Of a stretch of DNA of 64,000 nt, positions 36,094 to 46,170 are shown piece after piece. The notes under the pieces were generated by a model. The model worked only from the letters and a program-made list of their open reading frames with translations, had not been told where the DNA came from and made no database searches. Position 1 is the first letter of the stretch. Each line of letters opens with the position of its first letter. The DNA is from Noviherbaspirillum_A sp963522035 (GTDB taxonomy: Bacteria > Pseudomonadota > Gammaproteobacteria > Burkholderiales > Burkholderiaceae_D). The stretch spans positions 62,001 through 126,000 of the forward strand of contig CAUQYP010000001.1 of assembly GCA_963522035.1 (NCBI GenBank), written 5' to 3'. The position numbers and the translations under genes were made by a program.

Positions 36094-39000
36094 ATGTATT
36101 TGAATGCAGGATCAGCTTTTTTCTCGGGCAAGAGCTCCGTCGAACAGCTCATTAATAGTGATAATTGGTCCTCTTCGTTGGGCCCGCCCTCTGGGTGGCC
36201 TCCGCCATTGCAGTATGCGGCGCGATTCATGCTGGATTCCAGAACGGCTATATTTATCGCCTGGGGGCCTGAACTATGCCTTCTATATAACGACGCTTAC
36301 GTTACCGTCCTTGGTGACCGGCATCCGTCCTCGCTAGGTAAGCCACTCTGCTCTGTATGGCCGGAAGTGTGGCCAAAAATTCAGCCTCTCGTAACGAAGG
36401 TTTTATCTGGACAGGCTTTTCATTATGAAAATGCCCATTTCACCTTGCATCGAGATGAAAAGGAGCAGGACACCTGGTTTACTTTTTCATACACCCCGCT
36501 GCGCGACTTGAATGGCAATATTCATGGGTTTTATTGCATCCTAGAAGAAACTACTGAGCATGTCCAGCTACGACAGCGCCAACATGAAGAGACGAGCCGC
36601 ATTTTTACTTTATTCGAAAGCTCGCCGAGTTTTATGGCAGTGCTTTCTGGCCCTCAATTGCGGTTTGAAATGGCCAATGCTGCCTACCTGCGTTTTGTCG
36701 GAAAAAGGCAGTTAGTTGGTCGATCTGTAAAGGAAGTATTTCCGGAGATAAATGAACAAGGCTACCTTGATATTTTGGACCGGGTGTACGCGACCGGCGA
36801 GCCATTTATCGGGCAACGACTCCCTGTGGCCTTGCATCGGCAATCTAGTGAAGTACTTGATATCCGTTACATCGATTTTGTATTTCAACCCATGCGGGAC
36901 TTAGCTGGAAAAATCAACGGCATCTTCATCGAAGGTTACGACATTACTGACCATGTAAATGTGGAAGAGCGAGGCCACAATAGCGAACGGCTTGCTCTTG
37001 AAGCGATTCGCTTGCAAAAAGTGGAAAAGAACCTTCTTTCAGCGCTTCTGGAGGCTGCCCCGGTAGGAATTGCTTTTGCTGATATTACTGGCGCACTGAC
37101 CTTAGTCAATGCGGAAAACCGGCGAATTTGGGGCGAGCATCCGATGTCAGAAAATGTTGATTCGTATGTGGTGTGGAAGGGCTGGTGGGCAGACGGTTCT
37201 ACTCGGCACGGACAGAAAATCTCGCCACACGAATGGGGTTTGGCGCGAGCTCTTCGCGGCGAGAACGTTGTAAACGACATCATCGTGATAGAACCATTCG
37301 GTGCGCCTGGCACCCGCCGCACTGTGCTCCTACGTGCCACACCCATACGGGACGAAAACGGCAGTGTCACTAATGCCGTGGTAACGCAAACCGATATTTC
37401 AGAGCGTGTGCGTAACGAGGCAGCGCTACGCGAAAGTGAGGCGAAATTTCGATCGATCACTGACGCCATGCCGCAAATGGTTTGGTCTGCACTGGCAAAC
37501 GGCCATCACGATTACTACAACCAGCAATGGTACTCCTTTACAGGGGTTCCTCAAGGCTCGACAGATGGCGAAGGGTGGAACAACATGTTTCATTCGGAAG
37601 ATCAAAAGCGTGCGTGGGACACGTGGAGTCATTGTTTGCAAAGCGGTGAGCCTTATGAAATCGAATACCGCCTACGACATCACTCTGGACAATACCGCTG
37701 GGTTTTGGGTCGAGCGTTACCAATACGTAATGATGGTGGGGCAATTATTCGCTGGATGGGAACCTGCACTGATATTCACGAACAAAAGCTGAGCCAGGTT
37801 GCATTAAAAGAAAATGAAGAACAATTTCGAGCTCTAGCGGAAAATATTCCACAGCTGGCATGGATGGCAGGGTCAGACGGATCGATCTTTTGGTATAACG
37901 ATCGCTGGTATGCCTACACCGGTACAACTTTTAAAGAAATGCAGCGTTGGGGTTGGCAAAAATTTCAGAATCCTGACTATGTTGTTGCAGTCAATGAAAA
38001 ATTTCGTGAATGCATTCGAAACGGAAAAGTATGGGAAGACACATTTGAAATAAAGGGAGCCGATGGTAGTTATCGGTATTTCCTTTCAAGGGCAGTGCCA
38101 ATACGTGACGAGGCGGGAAACATTACACGTTGGCTGGGGACTAATACTGACATCACTGATGAACGTGACGCTGCCGAATTGTTACGCCAAGTCGATCAGC
38201 GAAAGGATGAGTTTCTGGCAATGCTTGCGCATGAATTGCGCAACCCCTTGGCGCCCATTACAACGGCTGCGCAGCTTCTGAGGTTTGTCCAGAACGATAC
38301 GGCGAGAGTGCACGAAATAAGCACAATCATTTCCCGTCAGGCGGCACATATGACAAGCCTCATCGATGACTTGCTTGATGTATCTCGAGTGACCCGTGGG
38401 CTAATTACTTTGCAAAAAGAGGCTGTCGACATCAAAACCGTAGTAATCGAGGCCATCGAGCAAGCGCGACCGCTGATCGAAGCTAAGTCACATCAGATTG
38501 AGGTTCTTAATTATTCCAGTAAATGCACTGTTGTGGGTGACAAAAAACGGCTAATTCAAGTCATGGTCAACCTGTTGACCAACGCTGCCAGGTATACACC
38601 AAACGGGGGGTGTATCTCGGTTAGTACCAACGTAGCGGACAGCCAAGCCTTCATCACTGTGCGCGACTCTGGCGTTGGCATGTCCAGCAAACTTTTGACT
38701 CGAGCTTTTGATTTGTTTGTGCAAGGGGAAAGAACGCCGGACCGCTCACAAGGTGGCCTCGGGATCGGCCTGGCTCTCGTGAAAAACCTTGTACAACTAC
38801 ATGGAGGAACTGTCACAGCGAACAGTGAGGGAATAAATAAAGGCACCGAAGTGATCGTCTCATTACCGTTAATTGAGAAAGAAAACAATCACGCTTTGTC
38901 TGTCGCTAACGACGATGCAACATCACTCAGCGAGGCCGGGCTGCGCATCATGCTTGTTGATGACAACAAGGATGCAGCAGAAGTATTAGCTATGTTACTT

Positions 39001-39300
39001 CAGGCAGTTGGGCATGATGTTTATGTTGAATACCAAGCCAGCACGGCGTTGGAAAATGCGCAGACTATCTTGCCGCAGGTATGCCTGCTGGACATTGGAC
39101 TGCCAGATATGGATGGCAAGGAATTGGCGAAGCGATTACGTGAGATCCCCGGCATGGAAGACGCTGCTCTTGCCGCGCTCACCGGTTATGGACAGCCGCA
39201 GGATCGAGAAGCAACAAAAGCTGCTGGTTTTGACAAACATTTTGTTAAACCTGCTGAAATTCAAGTATTAATAAAATGGTTACGTGATTGTGTATCGTGA
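36094..39300 (+). CDS. hybrid sensor histidine kinase with five PAS domains and C-terminal receiver
   Basis: A 1068-aa cytosolic protein. Five PAS-type domains lie at about residues 45-155, 168-287, 315-445, 452-570 and 578-695, the last two with PAC ends (GRALPIRNDGG; SRAVPIRDEAG). HisKA has His713 in MLAHELRNPLAPI. HATPase has NLLTNAARYTPNGG, VRDSGVGM and GGLGIGLAL. The receiver (about 945-1065) has LVDDN and the phospho-Asp1000 in LLDIGLPDMDG. No membrane segments, so it senses an internal signal. GGAAG lies just upstream of ATG 36094. It stands alone and ends at a strong terminator, so its output protein is elsewhere or is its own receiver passing phosphate to an HPt protein. Confidence 0.93.
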   Translation: MYLNAGSAFFSGKSSVEQLINSDNWSSSLGPPSGWPPPLQYAARFMLDSRTAIFIAWGPELCLLYNDAYVTVLGDRHPSSLGKPLCSVWPEVWPKIQPLVTKVLSGQAFHYENAHFTLHRDEKEQDTWFTFSYTPLRDLNGNIHGFYCILEETTEHVQLRQRQHEETSRIFTLFESSPSFMAVLSGPQLRFEMANAAYLRFVGKRQLVGRSVKEVFPEINEQGYLDILDRVYATGEPFIGQRLPVALHRQSSEVLDIRYIDFVFQPMRDLAGKINGIFIEGYDITDHVNVEERGHNSERLALEAIRLQKVEKNLLSALLEAAPVGIAFADITGALTLVNAENRRIWGEHPMSENVDSYVVWKGWWADGSTRHGQKISPHEWGLARALRGENVVNDIIVIEPFGAPGTRRTVLLRATPIRDENGSVTNAVVTQTDISERVRNEAALRESEAKFRSITDAMPQMVWSALANGHHDYYNQQWYSFTGVPQGSTDGEGWNNMFHSEDQKRAWDTWSHCLQSGEPYEIEYRLRHHSGQYRWVLGRALPIRNDGGAIIRWMGTCTDIHEQKLSQVALKENEEQFRALAENIPQLAWMAGSDGSIFWYNDRWYAYTGTTFKEMQRWGWQKFQNPDYVVAVNEKFRECIRNGKVWEDTFEIKGADGSYRYFLSRAVPIRDEAGNITRWLGTNTDITDERDAAELLRQVDQRKDEFLAMLAHELRNPLAPITTAAQLLRFVQNDTARVHEISTIISRQAAHMTSLIDDLLDVSRVTRGLITLQKEAVDIKTVVIEAIEQARPLIEAKSHQIEVLNYSSKCTVVGDKKRLIQVMVNLLTNAARYTPNGGCISVSTNVADSQAFITVRDSGVGMSSKLLTRAFDLFVQGERTPDRSQGGLGIGLALVKNLVQLHGGTVTANSEGINKGTEVIVSLPLIEKENNHALSVANDDATSLSEAGLRIMLVDDNKDAAEVLAMLLQAVGHDVYVEYQASTALENAQTILPQVCLLDIGLPDMDGKELAKRLREIPGMEDAALAALTGYGQPQDREATKAAGFDKHFVKPAEIQVLIKWLRDCVS

Positions 39301-39495
39301 ATTTCGGTCAGCTAATGCTATTTGCTCAATATGACTATCAAAAATATTAGGCGATTATTCTAGTGCGCTGAAGTGTAAATTGTAGTCCTGCCCCCTATCA
39401 AGGATGCCTTGAAACCAAATATCATTGGTAATGTTAGCTGCCTTTTAACAGCACGATTGCAAGTGCTTTGAAAAATTTCCAATCCGACCTAAGTA

Positions 39496-39526
39496 CTACC
39501 TTACTGTTCTGTAAGGTAGTTTTATT
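39496..39526 (+). terminator. Rho-independent terminator after the hybrid kinase gene
   Basis: CTACCTTAC and GTAAGGTAG form a perfect 9-bp stem with the 6-nt loop TGTTCT, followed by TTTTATT. It stands 195 bp after the kinase stop and before the convergent chemoreceptor gene. The rest of 39301-39584 holds no gene. Confidence 0.8.
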
Positions 39527-39584
39527 GTGGCGTGATCTCGCAGTCATTACGTGCTAGAGGCAAATGCAGCTTGCTTGTTTATGC

Positions 39585-41354
39585 TCAGAACTCTTCCCAC
39601 CCTCCTGCCTCATTGGAAGCAACCTGCTTTTCACGTGCTGATGCCGGGGCGGGCGCCAGCGCTTTCCTGGATTGCGATTTTTTATTGGCTGAATTCCTTA
39701 TCATAGGACGAGGAACAGTTGAAACAGGCGTTTTGCTGGAGTGAGCCAGTGGGTGGATACCATCTTGCCGTGGAGCGCTGTCATCAAGGATAAAGACGGA
39801 CACTACGCGTGCTAGATGATCTGCCTGTTCTTGCAACGATCCTGCTGCGGCAGCGGCTTGCTCGACAAGCGCGGCATTTTGCTGCGTTGACTGATCCATG
39901 TGCCCAACCGCTTGATTGACTTGTTCAATGCCGGCACTCTGCTCTTGGCTTGCGAGTGTGATCTCAGCCATGATGTCTGTTACTCGCTTTACGCTCGACA
40001 CGATGTCTTCCATGGTTGAGCCGGCTTCCAGTACCAGTTGGCTGCCCGCATCGACCTTTTCTACGGAATCGCCAATCAGAGACTTGATCTCTTTCGCAGC
40101 CGCGGCTGAGCGATGAGCCAGATTTCGAACTTCTGTGGCCACAACTGCGAAGCCGCGACCTTGTTCACCAGCGCGCGCTGCTTCCACTGCGGCGTTCAAA
40201 GCAAGAATATTGGTTTGAAATGCAATGCCGTCGATGACACTGATGATCTCAACGATTTTTCTTGACGAAGCATTAATCGACTCCATCGTATCGACGACTT
40301 TAGCCACAACTGCTCCACCTTTCACAGCAACGCTGGATGCAGAAGCAGCTAGTTGGTTTGCCTGACGGGCATTGTCCGCATTCTGTTTTACCGTCGAGGT
40401 CAGTTCTTCCATGGATGACGCTGTTTCTTCAAGCGATGACGCCTGCTGCTCAGTGCGTCCGGACAGATCCATGTTGCCAGAAGCTATCTCGCATGAAGCG
40501 GTGGCAATGGTACCTGTGCTTGAGCGAACCTCCGCCACAATCTTTACCAGACTGTCGCGCATTTCTTTCATTGCGAATAACACACTGCTGCGGTCATTCG
40601 CAGCGATCGGGATGGACACAGCCAAGTTACCTGCTGCAATACCTTGGGCCACGGCGCTAGCCTGGCTTGGTTCTCCGCCAAGAGCGCGAAAGATTGTACG
40701 AATAATTACGACTGCTACTGCAATGCCAATTATGAGGGCCGCGACGCACATCACTAGCATAAGGGTTTCAAACCCAGTTGCCACACCGTGGGCGCGGCCT
40801 GACTCTGCCTGATTCATTTTTTCCTGCAGATCAATAAACTTGTTGATGCGGGCCAGCCATTCTACAAACGCCGGGCGTGCATCTTTCAGCATGACATCCT
40901 TTGCTTCGTCCAGCTTCCCTGTCTGCCGCAAATCAATTACCTTTTTCATCAACGGCAGCGTGCGGGTCTCTGTCTCTTTGATGCTAGCCAGAATTTGACG
41001 CTCTTCAGCACCCGTGTCGGATCGCTCGGCAAACATCTTGTCCAGCAAAATTGCCGATTTTTCATAATCTGATGCCAGTTTCTCGATACCTGCAGTGGTT
41101 GCCTTTATTTCTTCGTCAGCCACGAGTGTCATGTCGCGCAAACTGATTGCGCGGTCATGAACGCTGCCACGAAAATTAATGGCATACCGCTGCTTGACAC
41201 TGTTAACCTCACCAATCGTGCCGAGACTGGCGGAGATTGTATTGACTCGGCTAATTCCAATGGCCGTAAGAATGACCATCATGATTAGTACAGCACCGAA
41301 ACCAAGATAAATACGCGCTTTGATGGTAAGGCTGGAAAACCCTGCAATGTTCAT
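39585..41354 (-). CDS. membrane methyl-accepting chemotaxis protein (Tsr-like)
   Basis: A 589-aa receptor. TM1 is at about 15-37 (LGFGAVLIMMVILTAIGI), then a periplasmic four-helix-bundle domain, TM2 near 197-220 (LMLVMCVAALIIGIAVAVV), HAMP, and a cytoplasmic signalling domain with the hairpin GIAFQTNILALNAAVEAARA and methylation helices (SSLEETASSMEELTSTVKQN). It ends in GGWEEF, the WEEF/NWETF-type tether for CheR and CheB, which are not in the window. It lies downstream of cheW on the same strand (60 bp). The cheW-mcp pair is an inverted counterpart of that at 43890-46170. The ligand is unknown. Confidence 0.95.
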   Translation of the reverse strand: MNIAGFSSLTIKARIYLGFGAVLIMMVILTAIGISRVNTISASLGTIGEVNSVKQRYAINFRGSVHDRAISLRDMTLVADEEIKATTAGIEKLASDYEKSAILLDKMFAERSDTGAEERQILASIKETETRTLPLMKKVIDLRQTGKLDEAKDVMLKDARPAFVEWLARINKFIDLQEKMNQAESGRAHGVATGFETLMLVMCVAALIIGIAVAVVIIRTIFRALGGEPSQASAVAQGIAAGNLAVSIPIAANDRSSVLFAMKEMRDSLVKIVAEVRSSTGTIATASCEIASGNMDLSGRTEQQASSLEETASSMEELTSTVKQNADNARQANQLAASASSVAVKGGAVVAKVVDTMESINASSRKIVEIISVIDGIAFQTNILALNAAVEAARAGEQGRGFAVVATEVRNLAHRSAAAAKEIKSLIGDSVEKVDAGSQLVLEAGSTMEDIVSSVKRVTDIMAEITLASQEQSAGIEQVNQAVGHMDQSTQQNAALVEQAAAAAGSLQEQADHLARVVSVFILDDSAPRQDGIHPLAHSSKTPVSTVPRPMIRNSANKKSQSRKALAPAPASAREKQVASNEAGGWEEF

Positions 41355-41414
41355 GTCGCTTCCTAAATTTTAGTTTTTCAAGATAACTGCATTGCTATCA
41401 ATGCATTGTGCGTA

Positions 41415-41882
41415 CTAGGCTGCGGCTTTTTCAATAAGGCCCATTTCTGCGGATGATATAAGACCTTCTATGTCGAGAAGAATCAGCATTCGGTCACTGA
41501 TGGTAGCCAAGCCGATCAGGTAATCCGCATCCAATGCAGAAGCCATTTCGGGCGCTGGTTTAATCTGGTCAACAGAAAAAGTAATGACATCGGAAACGGA
41601 ATCGACCACCATGCCGATAGTCCGACCTGCAATATTTAGAATGATGACGACGGTAAACTGATCATAATTCGGCGCACCTAGCCCAAAGCGGATACGCATG
41701 TCCACGATCGGAACAATCACGCCCCGCAAATTGATTACTCCCTTGATAAAGTTTGGAGTGTTGGCAATACAAGTAACTGCGCTGTAATCACGGATTTCCT
41801 GCACTTTAAGAATATCGACCGCGTATTCTTCATCTCCCAGCTTGAATGCAAGCTGTTCAAGCATGTTTTTTTCTGTAGCCAT
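41415..41882 (-). CDS. cheW: chemotaxis coupling protein CheW
   Basis: A 155-aa single CheW domain (LAFKLGDEEYAVDILKVQEI, NLRGVIVPIVDMRIRFGLG, IAGRTIGMVVDSVSDVI). It links receptors to CheA. It precedes the mcp gene on the minus strand, so the two probably form an operon. It is closely similar to CheW at 43890, including the MRIRFxLG and SSAEMGL elements near the end. The ATG at 41882 follows GCAGGAACC. Confidence 0.95.
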   Translation of the reverse strand: MATEKNMLEQLAFKLGDEEYAVDILKVQEIRDYSAVTCIANTPNFIKGVINLRGVIVPIVDMRIRFGLGAPNYDQFTVVIILNIAGRTIGMVVDSVSDVITFSVDQIKPAPEMASALDADYLIGLATISDRMLILLDIEGLISSAEMGLIEKAAA

Positions 41883-41997
41883 TATGGTTCCTGCCTGCGT
41901 AAATTTTTTGTAAGTAAAAAGACATCAACATTAAAAAAGCGGATTCAATTCAGTGACAAATTTCAAAATAAAACGAGCGGTAGTTTGTATAGACAAA

Positions 41998-42231
41998 CTA
42001 AGTAACGACGTAACCGTATATTACTTTAGGGAAATTTGAAACAATTTGTTGGTGATTTTTATCATTGAGTGCAGAAATGGGAATCGATTTCTTGACTGCT
42101 ATGATCGAAGAGTTGGCTTTGACGCGGGTGTCTTTTTTGATGGCGAGTTTTGCGGCACGACTGACTTTTGAGCCCGGCAAGGGATGGGTCACCTTCACCT
42201 TATTTGTAACGGTTCTGTCAACTTCGAGCAT
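41998..42231 (-). CDS. possible small basic protein
   Basis: A 77-codon frame rich in Lys, Val and Ser (KVSRAAKLAIKKDTRVKANS). There is no clear ribosome binding site before the ATG and no known motif. It lies between cheW and the AraC-type gene. It could be a chance frame. Confidence 0.25.
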   Translation of the reverse strand: MLEVDRTVTNKVKVTHPLPGSKVSRAAKLAIKKDTRVKANSSIIAVKKSIPISALNDKNHQQIVSNFPKVIYGYVVT

Positions 42232-42300
42232 GCTGGAGAGGATGCGTTGTTGATCCAGGGGCCAGCTATTGTGTTTTATCTATGACCGTTTGACCATCGC

Positions 42301-42942
42301 TTGGTTGTTTATGAAAAAACGTTATCAAAACTGATTTGCGCAAACATAACGTTCAAAAACCGGAATAACAATCTCATTGCGAGTGCTTTACCAGACTACA
42401 TATTGATTTATATCGAGCAATCAGGTGGAATCCGAGACGTGACCGACTTTTTATTTCGTGAGTCAGCCATAAACGAATCCAGACCGCAATTCGTGCTTGA
42501 TAGGCTCTGCGACATTTTGATTTATGAGATTATTTGCCACGTCATAGACCAGGGTAGCGTGAACACCGGCACGCTTGCCGGCATGGCAGATAAAGGGATT
42601 CGGCAAGCGCTGGCGGGGATCCATCGCGAACCGGGCATGGCTTGGTCGGTGGACACTTTAGCAGCGCACGCATCTATGTCTCGCACCAAGCTTGCTACAC
42701 GCTTCCGCGAACTGGTTGGCACGAGTCCGGGGCGATACCTTACTGACCGGCGTCTTACCATTGCCGAAGGGCTGCTGCTTCAAGGTGATCTGGTGAAATC
42801 GGTGGCGGAAGCGGTCGGGTTTGGATCGCCGCCTTCCTTTACTAAAGCGTTTATATATAGAAATGGACTATCACCCAAACAATGGGTGAAAAATATTAAC
42901 CATAAAAAAATTAAAAATGAACTAGGGCGTGTCATCAATTGA
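42301..42942 (+). pseudogene. AraC-family regulator, N-terminally truncated and cut by an IS at its 3' end
   Basis: The 213-codon frame begins at TTG; a stop lies 18 bp upstream (42283-42285) and no ATG is available. The C-terminal two HTH motifs are intact (MAWSVDTLAAHASMSRTKLA; LVKSVAEAVGFGSPPSFTKA) with the usual GLSPKQW ending. The N-terminal part (NLIASALPDYILIYIEQSGG) is only the second half of the cupin-type sensor domain of such regulators, so 80-100 residues are missing. The last five codons and stop come from the left end of the IS427-type element. It is probably non-functional as a sensor, although the DNA-binding part could be made. Confidence 0.75.
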
Positions 42943-43780
42943 ACCTGGAACAGAATGCCTGGTCATTTGCCCGTTAAGTGCAACGATTGCGAGGAGTAAC
43001 GCCGAACCATGATGACAATACGTAATGGATTGCGAGATGACCAGTGGAGCGGATCAAGGATTGGCTGCCGGGTCGGAAAGGACATGTCGGACGAACAGCC
43101 AGGGATAATCGCCTGTTTGTCGAAGCGGTTTTGTATCGCTATCGGGCCGGTATTGTATGTCACGATTTGCCGAAACGTTTCGGCGATTTCCGCGTAATCC
43201 ATACGCGACACACCCGATGGAGCCAGCGCGGCGTCTGGCAACGTATTTTTAAGGCGCTAGCGGCCAATGCCGACAATGAATACGCCATGATCGATTCGAC
43301 TATCGTGCGTGGGCATCAACATAGCACAGGTGCAAAAAAAGGGGCACCGAAGCCGAGGCAATCGGGCGCAGCCGCGGTGGGATGAGCACGAAAATCCATG
43401 CTACTGTCGATGCGCTGGGCAATCCAGTCGTGTTTCACATGACGCCGGGTCAGGTACATGATCTAAAAGGCGCCGATGCTTTACTGCCCGACACGCCTGC
43501 CGCCACCGTAATCGCCGACAAAGCTTACGATGCGCAGGAGCGCGTCATCGATCTCTTGCAGAAGGCAGGCAAAGGCGTCGTCATTTCTCCCAAACGCTGC
43601 CGCAAACACCGCGTGAATATGACAAGCGCCTGTACCGAGCCCGTCACTTTAATGGAGCAATCCTACAACAGGCTCAAGCAATATCGAAGCATTGCCACCC
43701 GCTACGATAAGACTGCCCGCAACTTCCTCGGCGCCATCCATCTTGCCGCCGCTGTTATTTGGCTCAATTGATGGCAGTCC
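42926..43780 (+). mobile_element. IS5-family (IS427-group) insertion sequence, full length
   Basis: An 855-bp element. The left end GGCGTGTCATCAATTGAACC and the inverse of the right end GGACTGCCATCAATTGAGCC match in 16 of 20 positions. CTAG flanks both sides (42922-42925 and 43781-43784), a target duplication expected for this group. It carries orfA/orfB, which overlap. It inserted into the 3' end of the AraC-type gene and before cheW. Confidence 0.88.
43044..43771 (+). pseudogene. IS427-group transposase (orfA + orfB)
   Basis: orfA (43044-43385) has ALAANADNEYAMIDSTIVRG with the first catalytic Asp, then reaches GAKKG at the run of seven A residues (near 43335). A -1 shift there gives KRGTEAEAIGRSRGGMSTKI and enters orfB (43382-43771), the known expression mode of this group. 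orfB holds the second Asp (VIADKAYDAQERVIDLL) and the end ATRYDKTARNFLGAIHLAAA. Between codons for KHRVN and LKQYR the sequence is out of frame: the expected EYDKRLYRARH lies in another frame, so two compensating indels have removed the segment with the catalytic Glu. The element is therefore probably inactive. Confidence 0.8.
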
Positions 43781-43889
43781 CTAGTAGTAACCGATCGTTT
43801 GTGCCTTTGCAACATCAAGTAAATATTTCATTGACGCAATTTTTCTTTACGGCACATAGTATTTCCTTGATGAAATTAATGGAAACTAA

Positions 43890-44366
43890 ATGTCTGAATT
43901 ACGCATGGAAACTGCTCTATCCGAAGTGCTTGCGTTCAAACTAGGCAGCGAAGAGTATGGTATCGACATCCTCAAAGTGCAGGAAATCCGCGGCTACGAT
44001 GCCGTCACGCGTATCGCCAACGCGCCGGATTACATCAAGGGTGTCATGAATTTGCGCGGCATCATCGTGCCGATCGTGGACATGCGCATCCGGTTCAATC
44101 TTGGCATGCCGACTTACGATGCTCTGACTGTCGTCATCATTCTCACCATCGGCAGCCGCATCGTGGGTATGGTGGTTGACAGCGTTTCCGACGTTGTCAC
44201 CCTGACGCCCGATCAGATCAAGCCGGCCCCGGACATAGGCACCGCCCTGGACACCCGTTATCTCGTGGGCTTGGGCGTCCTCGAGCAACGCATGCTGATT
44301 CTCATCGATATCGACCAACTGCTGTCCTCAGCCGAAATGGGCCTGGTGGACCGCCTCGCAGCTTGA
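43890..44366 (+). CDS. cheW: chemotaxis coupling protein CheW
   Basis: A 158-aa CheW domain (VLAFKLGSEEYGIDILKVQE, NLRGIIVPIVDMRIRFNLG, IVGMVVDSVSDVVTLTPDQI). It is the first gene of the plus-strand chemotaxis cluster (cheW, mcp, cheZ, cheA, cheY). It is closely related to CheW at 41415. Its upstream region was altered by the IS insertion 105 bp before, so its original promoter may be lost or replaced. Confidence 0.95.
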   Translation: MSELRMETALSEVLAFKLGSEEYGIDILKVQEIRGYDAVTRIANAPDYIKGVMNLRGIIVPIVDMRIRFNLGMPTYDALTVVIILTIGSRIVGMVVDSVSDVVTLTPDQIKPAPDIGTALDTRYLVGLGVLEQRMLILIDIDQLLSSAEMGLVDRLAA

Positions 44367-44433
44367 TCAGTTGCACCCGTTTCACCTCGCTTTCTCCTTC
44401 TTTCTCTCTTACTTACTTTTTCGAAACGACTTT

Positions 44434-46170
44434 ATGAAACTTTCAAACTTGCGCATCGGCATGCGCCTCGGTCTCGGTTTTGTCACCGTACTGGCTTTCC
44501 TGGTCATTGTTGCAGTCCTGGGACTCCAGCGCATGGGGCAGATTCAGTCACGCCTTACCGAAATTACCGACGTAAACAATGTGCAGATAAAGCTGGCAAC
44601 GACACTGCGCGTGACTGTCTATGAGCGCGCAATTGCCAACCGTAATTTGGTTTTGCTCACTGAGGCCGCAGACATGCAGCCTGAGGTTGACCGCATTCGC
44701 GGCGAAGAAAAAAAGTTCAGTGAAGCCGCCGAAGCACTCAGCCGGATGTTTGCTTCCAGCAAAAGCACGACGCAGGAAGAAAAAACACTGATGGAAAAAA
44801 TAACGGCATCAGAACGGCTTGTAACGCCTTTGATCAACAAGGCCGCTGAACTGGGTCTTGCCAATAAGGCCGAAGAAGCCACTACCTTTCTGATCAAGGA
44901 GTTGCGTCCTGTGCAGCGCCAGTTGATCAATCAGGTGGGTGAACTGATTGCGCTCGAGACAAAGTTGAATCAGGAAGCCGCTTCCCAGGCAGCAGTCGCA
45001 TACGAAAGCGCGCGCATGTTAATGATTGGTACCAGCGTACTGGCCGTTGCACTCGGTGCGCTGTTGGCATGGCTGACGGCGCGCAGCATCACTGCCCCCA
45101 TCAACACGGCGGTCAGAATTGCGCAGACCGTCGCGGCAGGAAATCTAACCAGTCAGATTACGGTAAGCAGCAAGGATGAAACAGGTCAGCTTCTGCGGGC
45201 ACTAAAAGACATGAACGAGAGTCTGGTCAAGATCGTTGGGGAAGTCCGCACCGGCACTGACACGATTGCCACGGCGACCAGCCAGATCGCCGCAGGGAAT
45301 ATGGACCTGTCTTCGCGTACCGAACAGCAAGCCAGCTCGCTCGAAGAAACCGCCTCCTCCATGGAAGAACTCACGTCTACCGTGAAGCAGAATGCCGACA
45401 ATGCGCGTCAGGCCAATCAGCTTGCCATGTCAGCATCCGACGTAGCCGTAAGGGGTGGCGCCGTGGTGTCTCAAGTGGTTGATACGATGAGTGCCATTAA
45501 CGATTCCGCCAAAAAGATCGTTGATATCATCGGCGTCATCGACGGTATTGCCTTCCAGACCAATATTCTGGCGCTGAATGCCGCCGTTGAAGCCGCACGT
45601 GCCGGGGAACAAGGGCGTGGCTTTGCGGTGGTGGCGACGGAAGTGCGCAGCCTGGCGCAGCGCAGCGCTGCCGCTGCGAAGGAAATCAAGACGCTGATCG
45701 GTGACTCGGTGGAAAAGGTCGATGCCGGCAGCAAACTGGTCGCCGAAGCGGGCAGCACCATGCATGAGGTCGTCAGCAGTGTCAAGCGCGTCACTGACAT
45801 GATGGGCGAAATAACGGCCGCCAGCCAGGAACAGAGTGCGGGTATCGAGCAGGTCAACCAGGCAGTCAGCCAGATGGATCAGGTCACGCAACAGAATGCC
45901 GCTCTGGTGGAGGAAGCCGCTGCCGCGGCAGAATCGCTGCAGGAGCAATCGAGCCGTCTGGCACAGGCCGTGAGTGTGTTCCAGTTGGACCGCAACCAGA
46001 CGGCGGTGACGGCTGTAACGCCGGCACCCGCATCCGGCCACCTCAAAGGCAAGGCGACACCTGCCCTTTCAGCGCCACACAGCCGTTCCTCCGTGCCGTC
46101 ACGCATGCCGGCACCGTTGCGCGAAAAGGCCACGGCCACCAGTGCCACGGATGGATGGGAAGAATTTTAA
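44434..46170 (+). CDS. membrane methyl-accepting chemotaxis protein (Tsr-like)
   Basis: A 578-aa receptor from ATG 44434; the frame opens at 44371 without a start site. TM1 is at about 11-31 (GLGFVTVLAFLVIVAVLGL), then a four-helix-bundle periplasmic domain (about 35-185), TM2 near 190-210 (MLMIGTSVLAVALGALLAWL), HAMP and the signalling hairpin (GIAFQTNILALNAAVEAARA). It ends in DGWEEF, the CheR/CheB tether. It is similar to the receptor at 39585 through the whole cytoplasmic part but differs in the ligand domain, so the two sense different compounds. 68 bp separate it from cheW. Confidence 0.95.
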   Translation: MKLSNLRIGMRLGLGFVTVLAFLVIVAVLGLQRMGQIQSRLTEITDVNNVQIKLATTLRVTVYERAIANRNLVLLTEAADMQPEVDRIRGEEKKFSEAAEALSRMFASSKSTTQEEKTLMEKITASERLVTPLINKAAELGLANKAEEATTFLIKELRPVQRQLINQVGELIALETKLNQEAASQAAVAYESARMLMIGTSVLAVALGALLAWLTARSITAPINTAVRIAQTVAAGNLTSQITVSSKDETGQLLRALKDMNESLVKIVGEVRTGTDTIATATSQIAAGNMDLSSRTEQQASSLEETASSMEELTSTVKQNADNARQANQLAMSASDVAVRGGAVVSQVVDTMSAINDSAKKIVDIIGVIDGIAFQTNILALNAAVEAARAGEQGRGFAVVATEVRSLAQRSAAAAKEIKTLIGDSVEKVDAGSKLVAEAGSTMHEVVSSVKRVTDMMGEITAASQEQSAGIEQVNQAVSQMDQVTQQNAALVEEAAAAAESLQEQSSRLAQAVSVFQLDRNQTAVTAVTPAPASGHLKGKATPALSAPHSRSSVPSRMPAPLREKATATSATDGWEEF

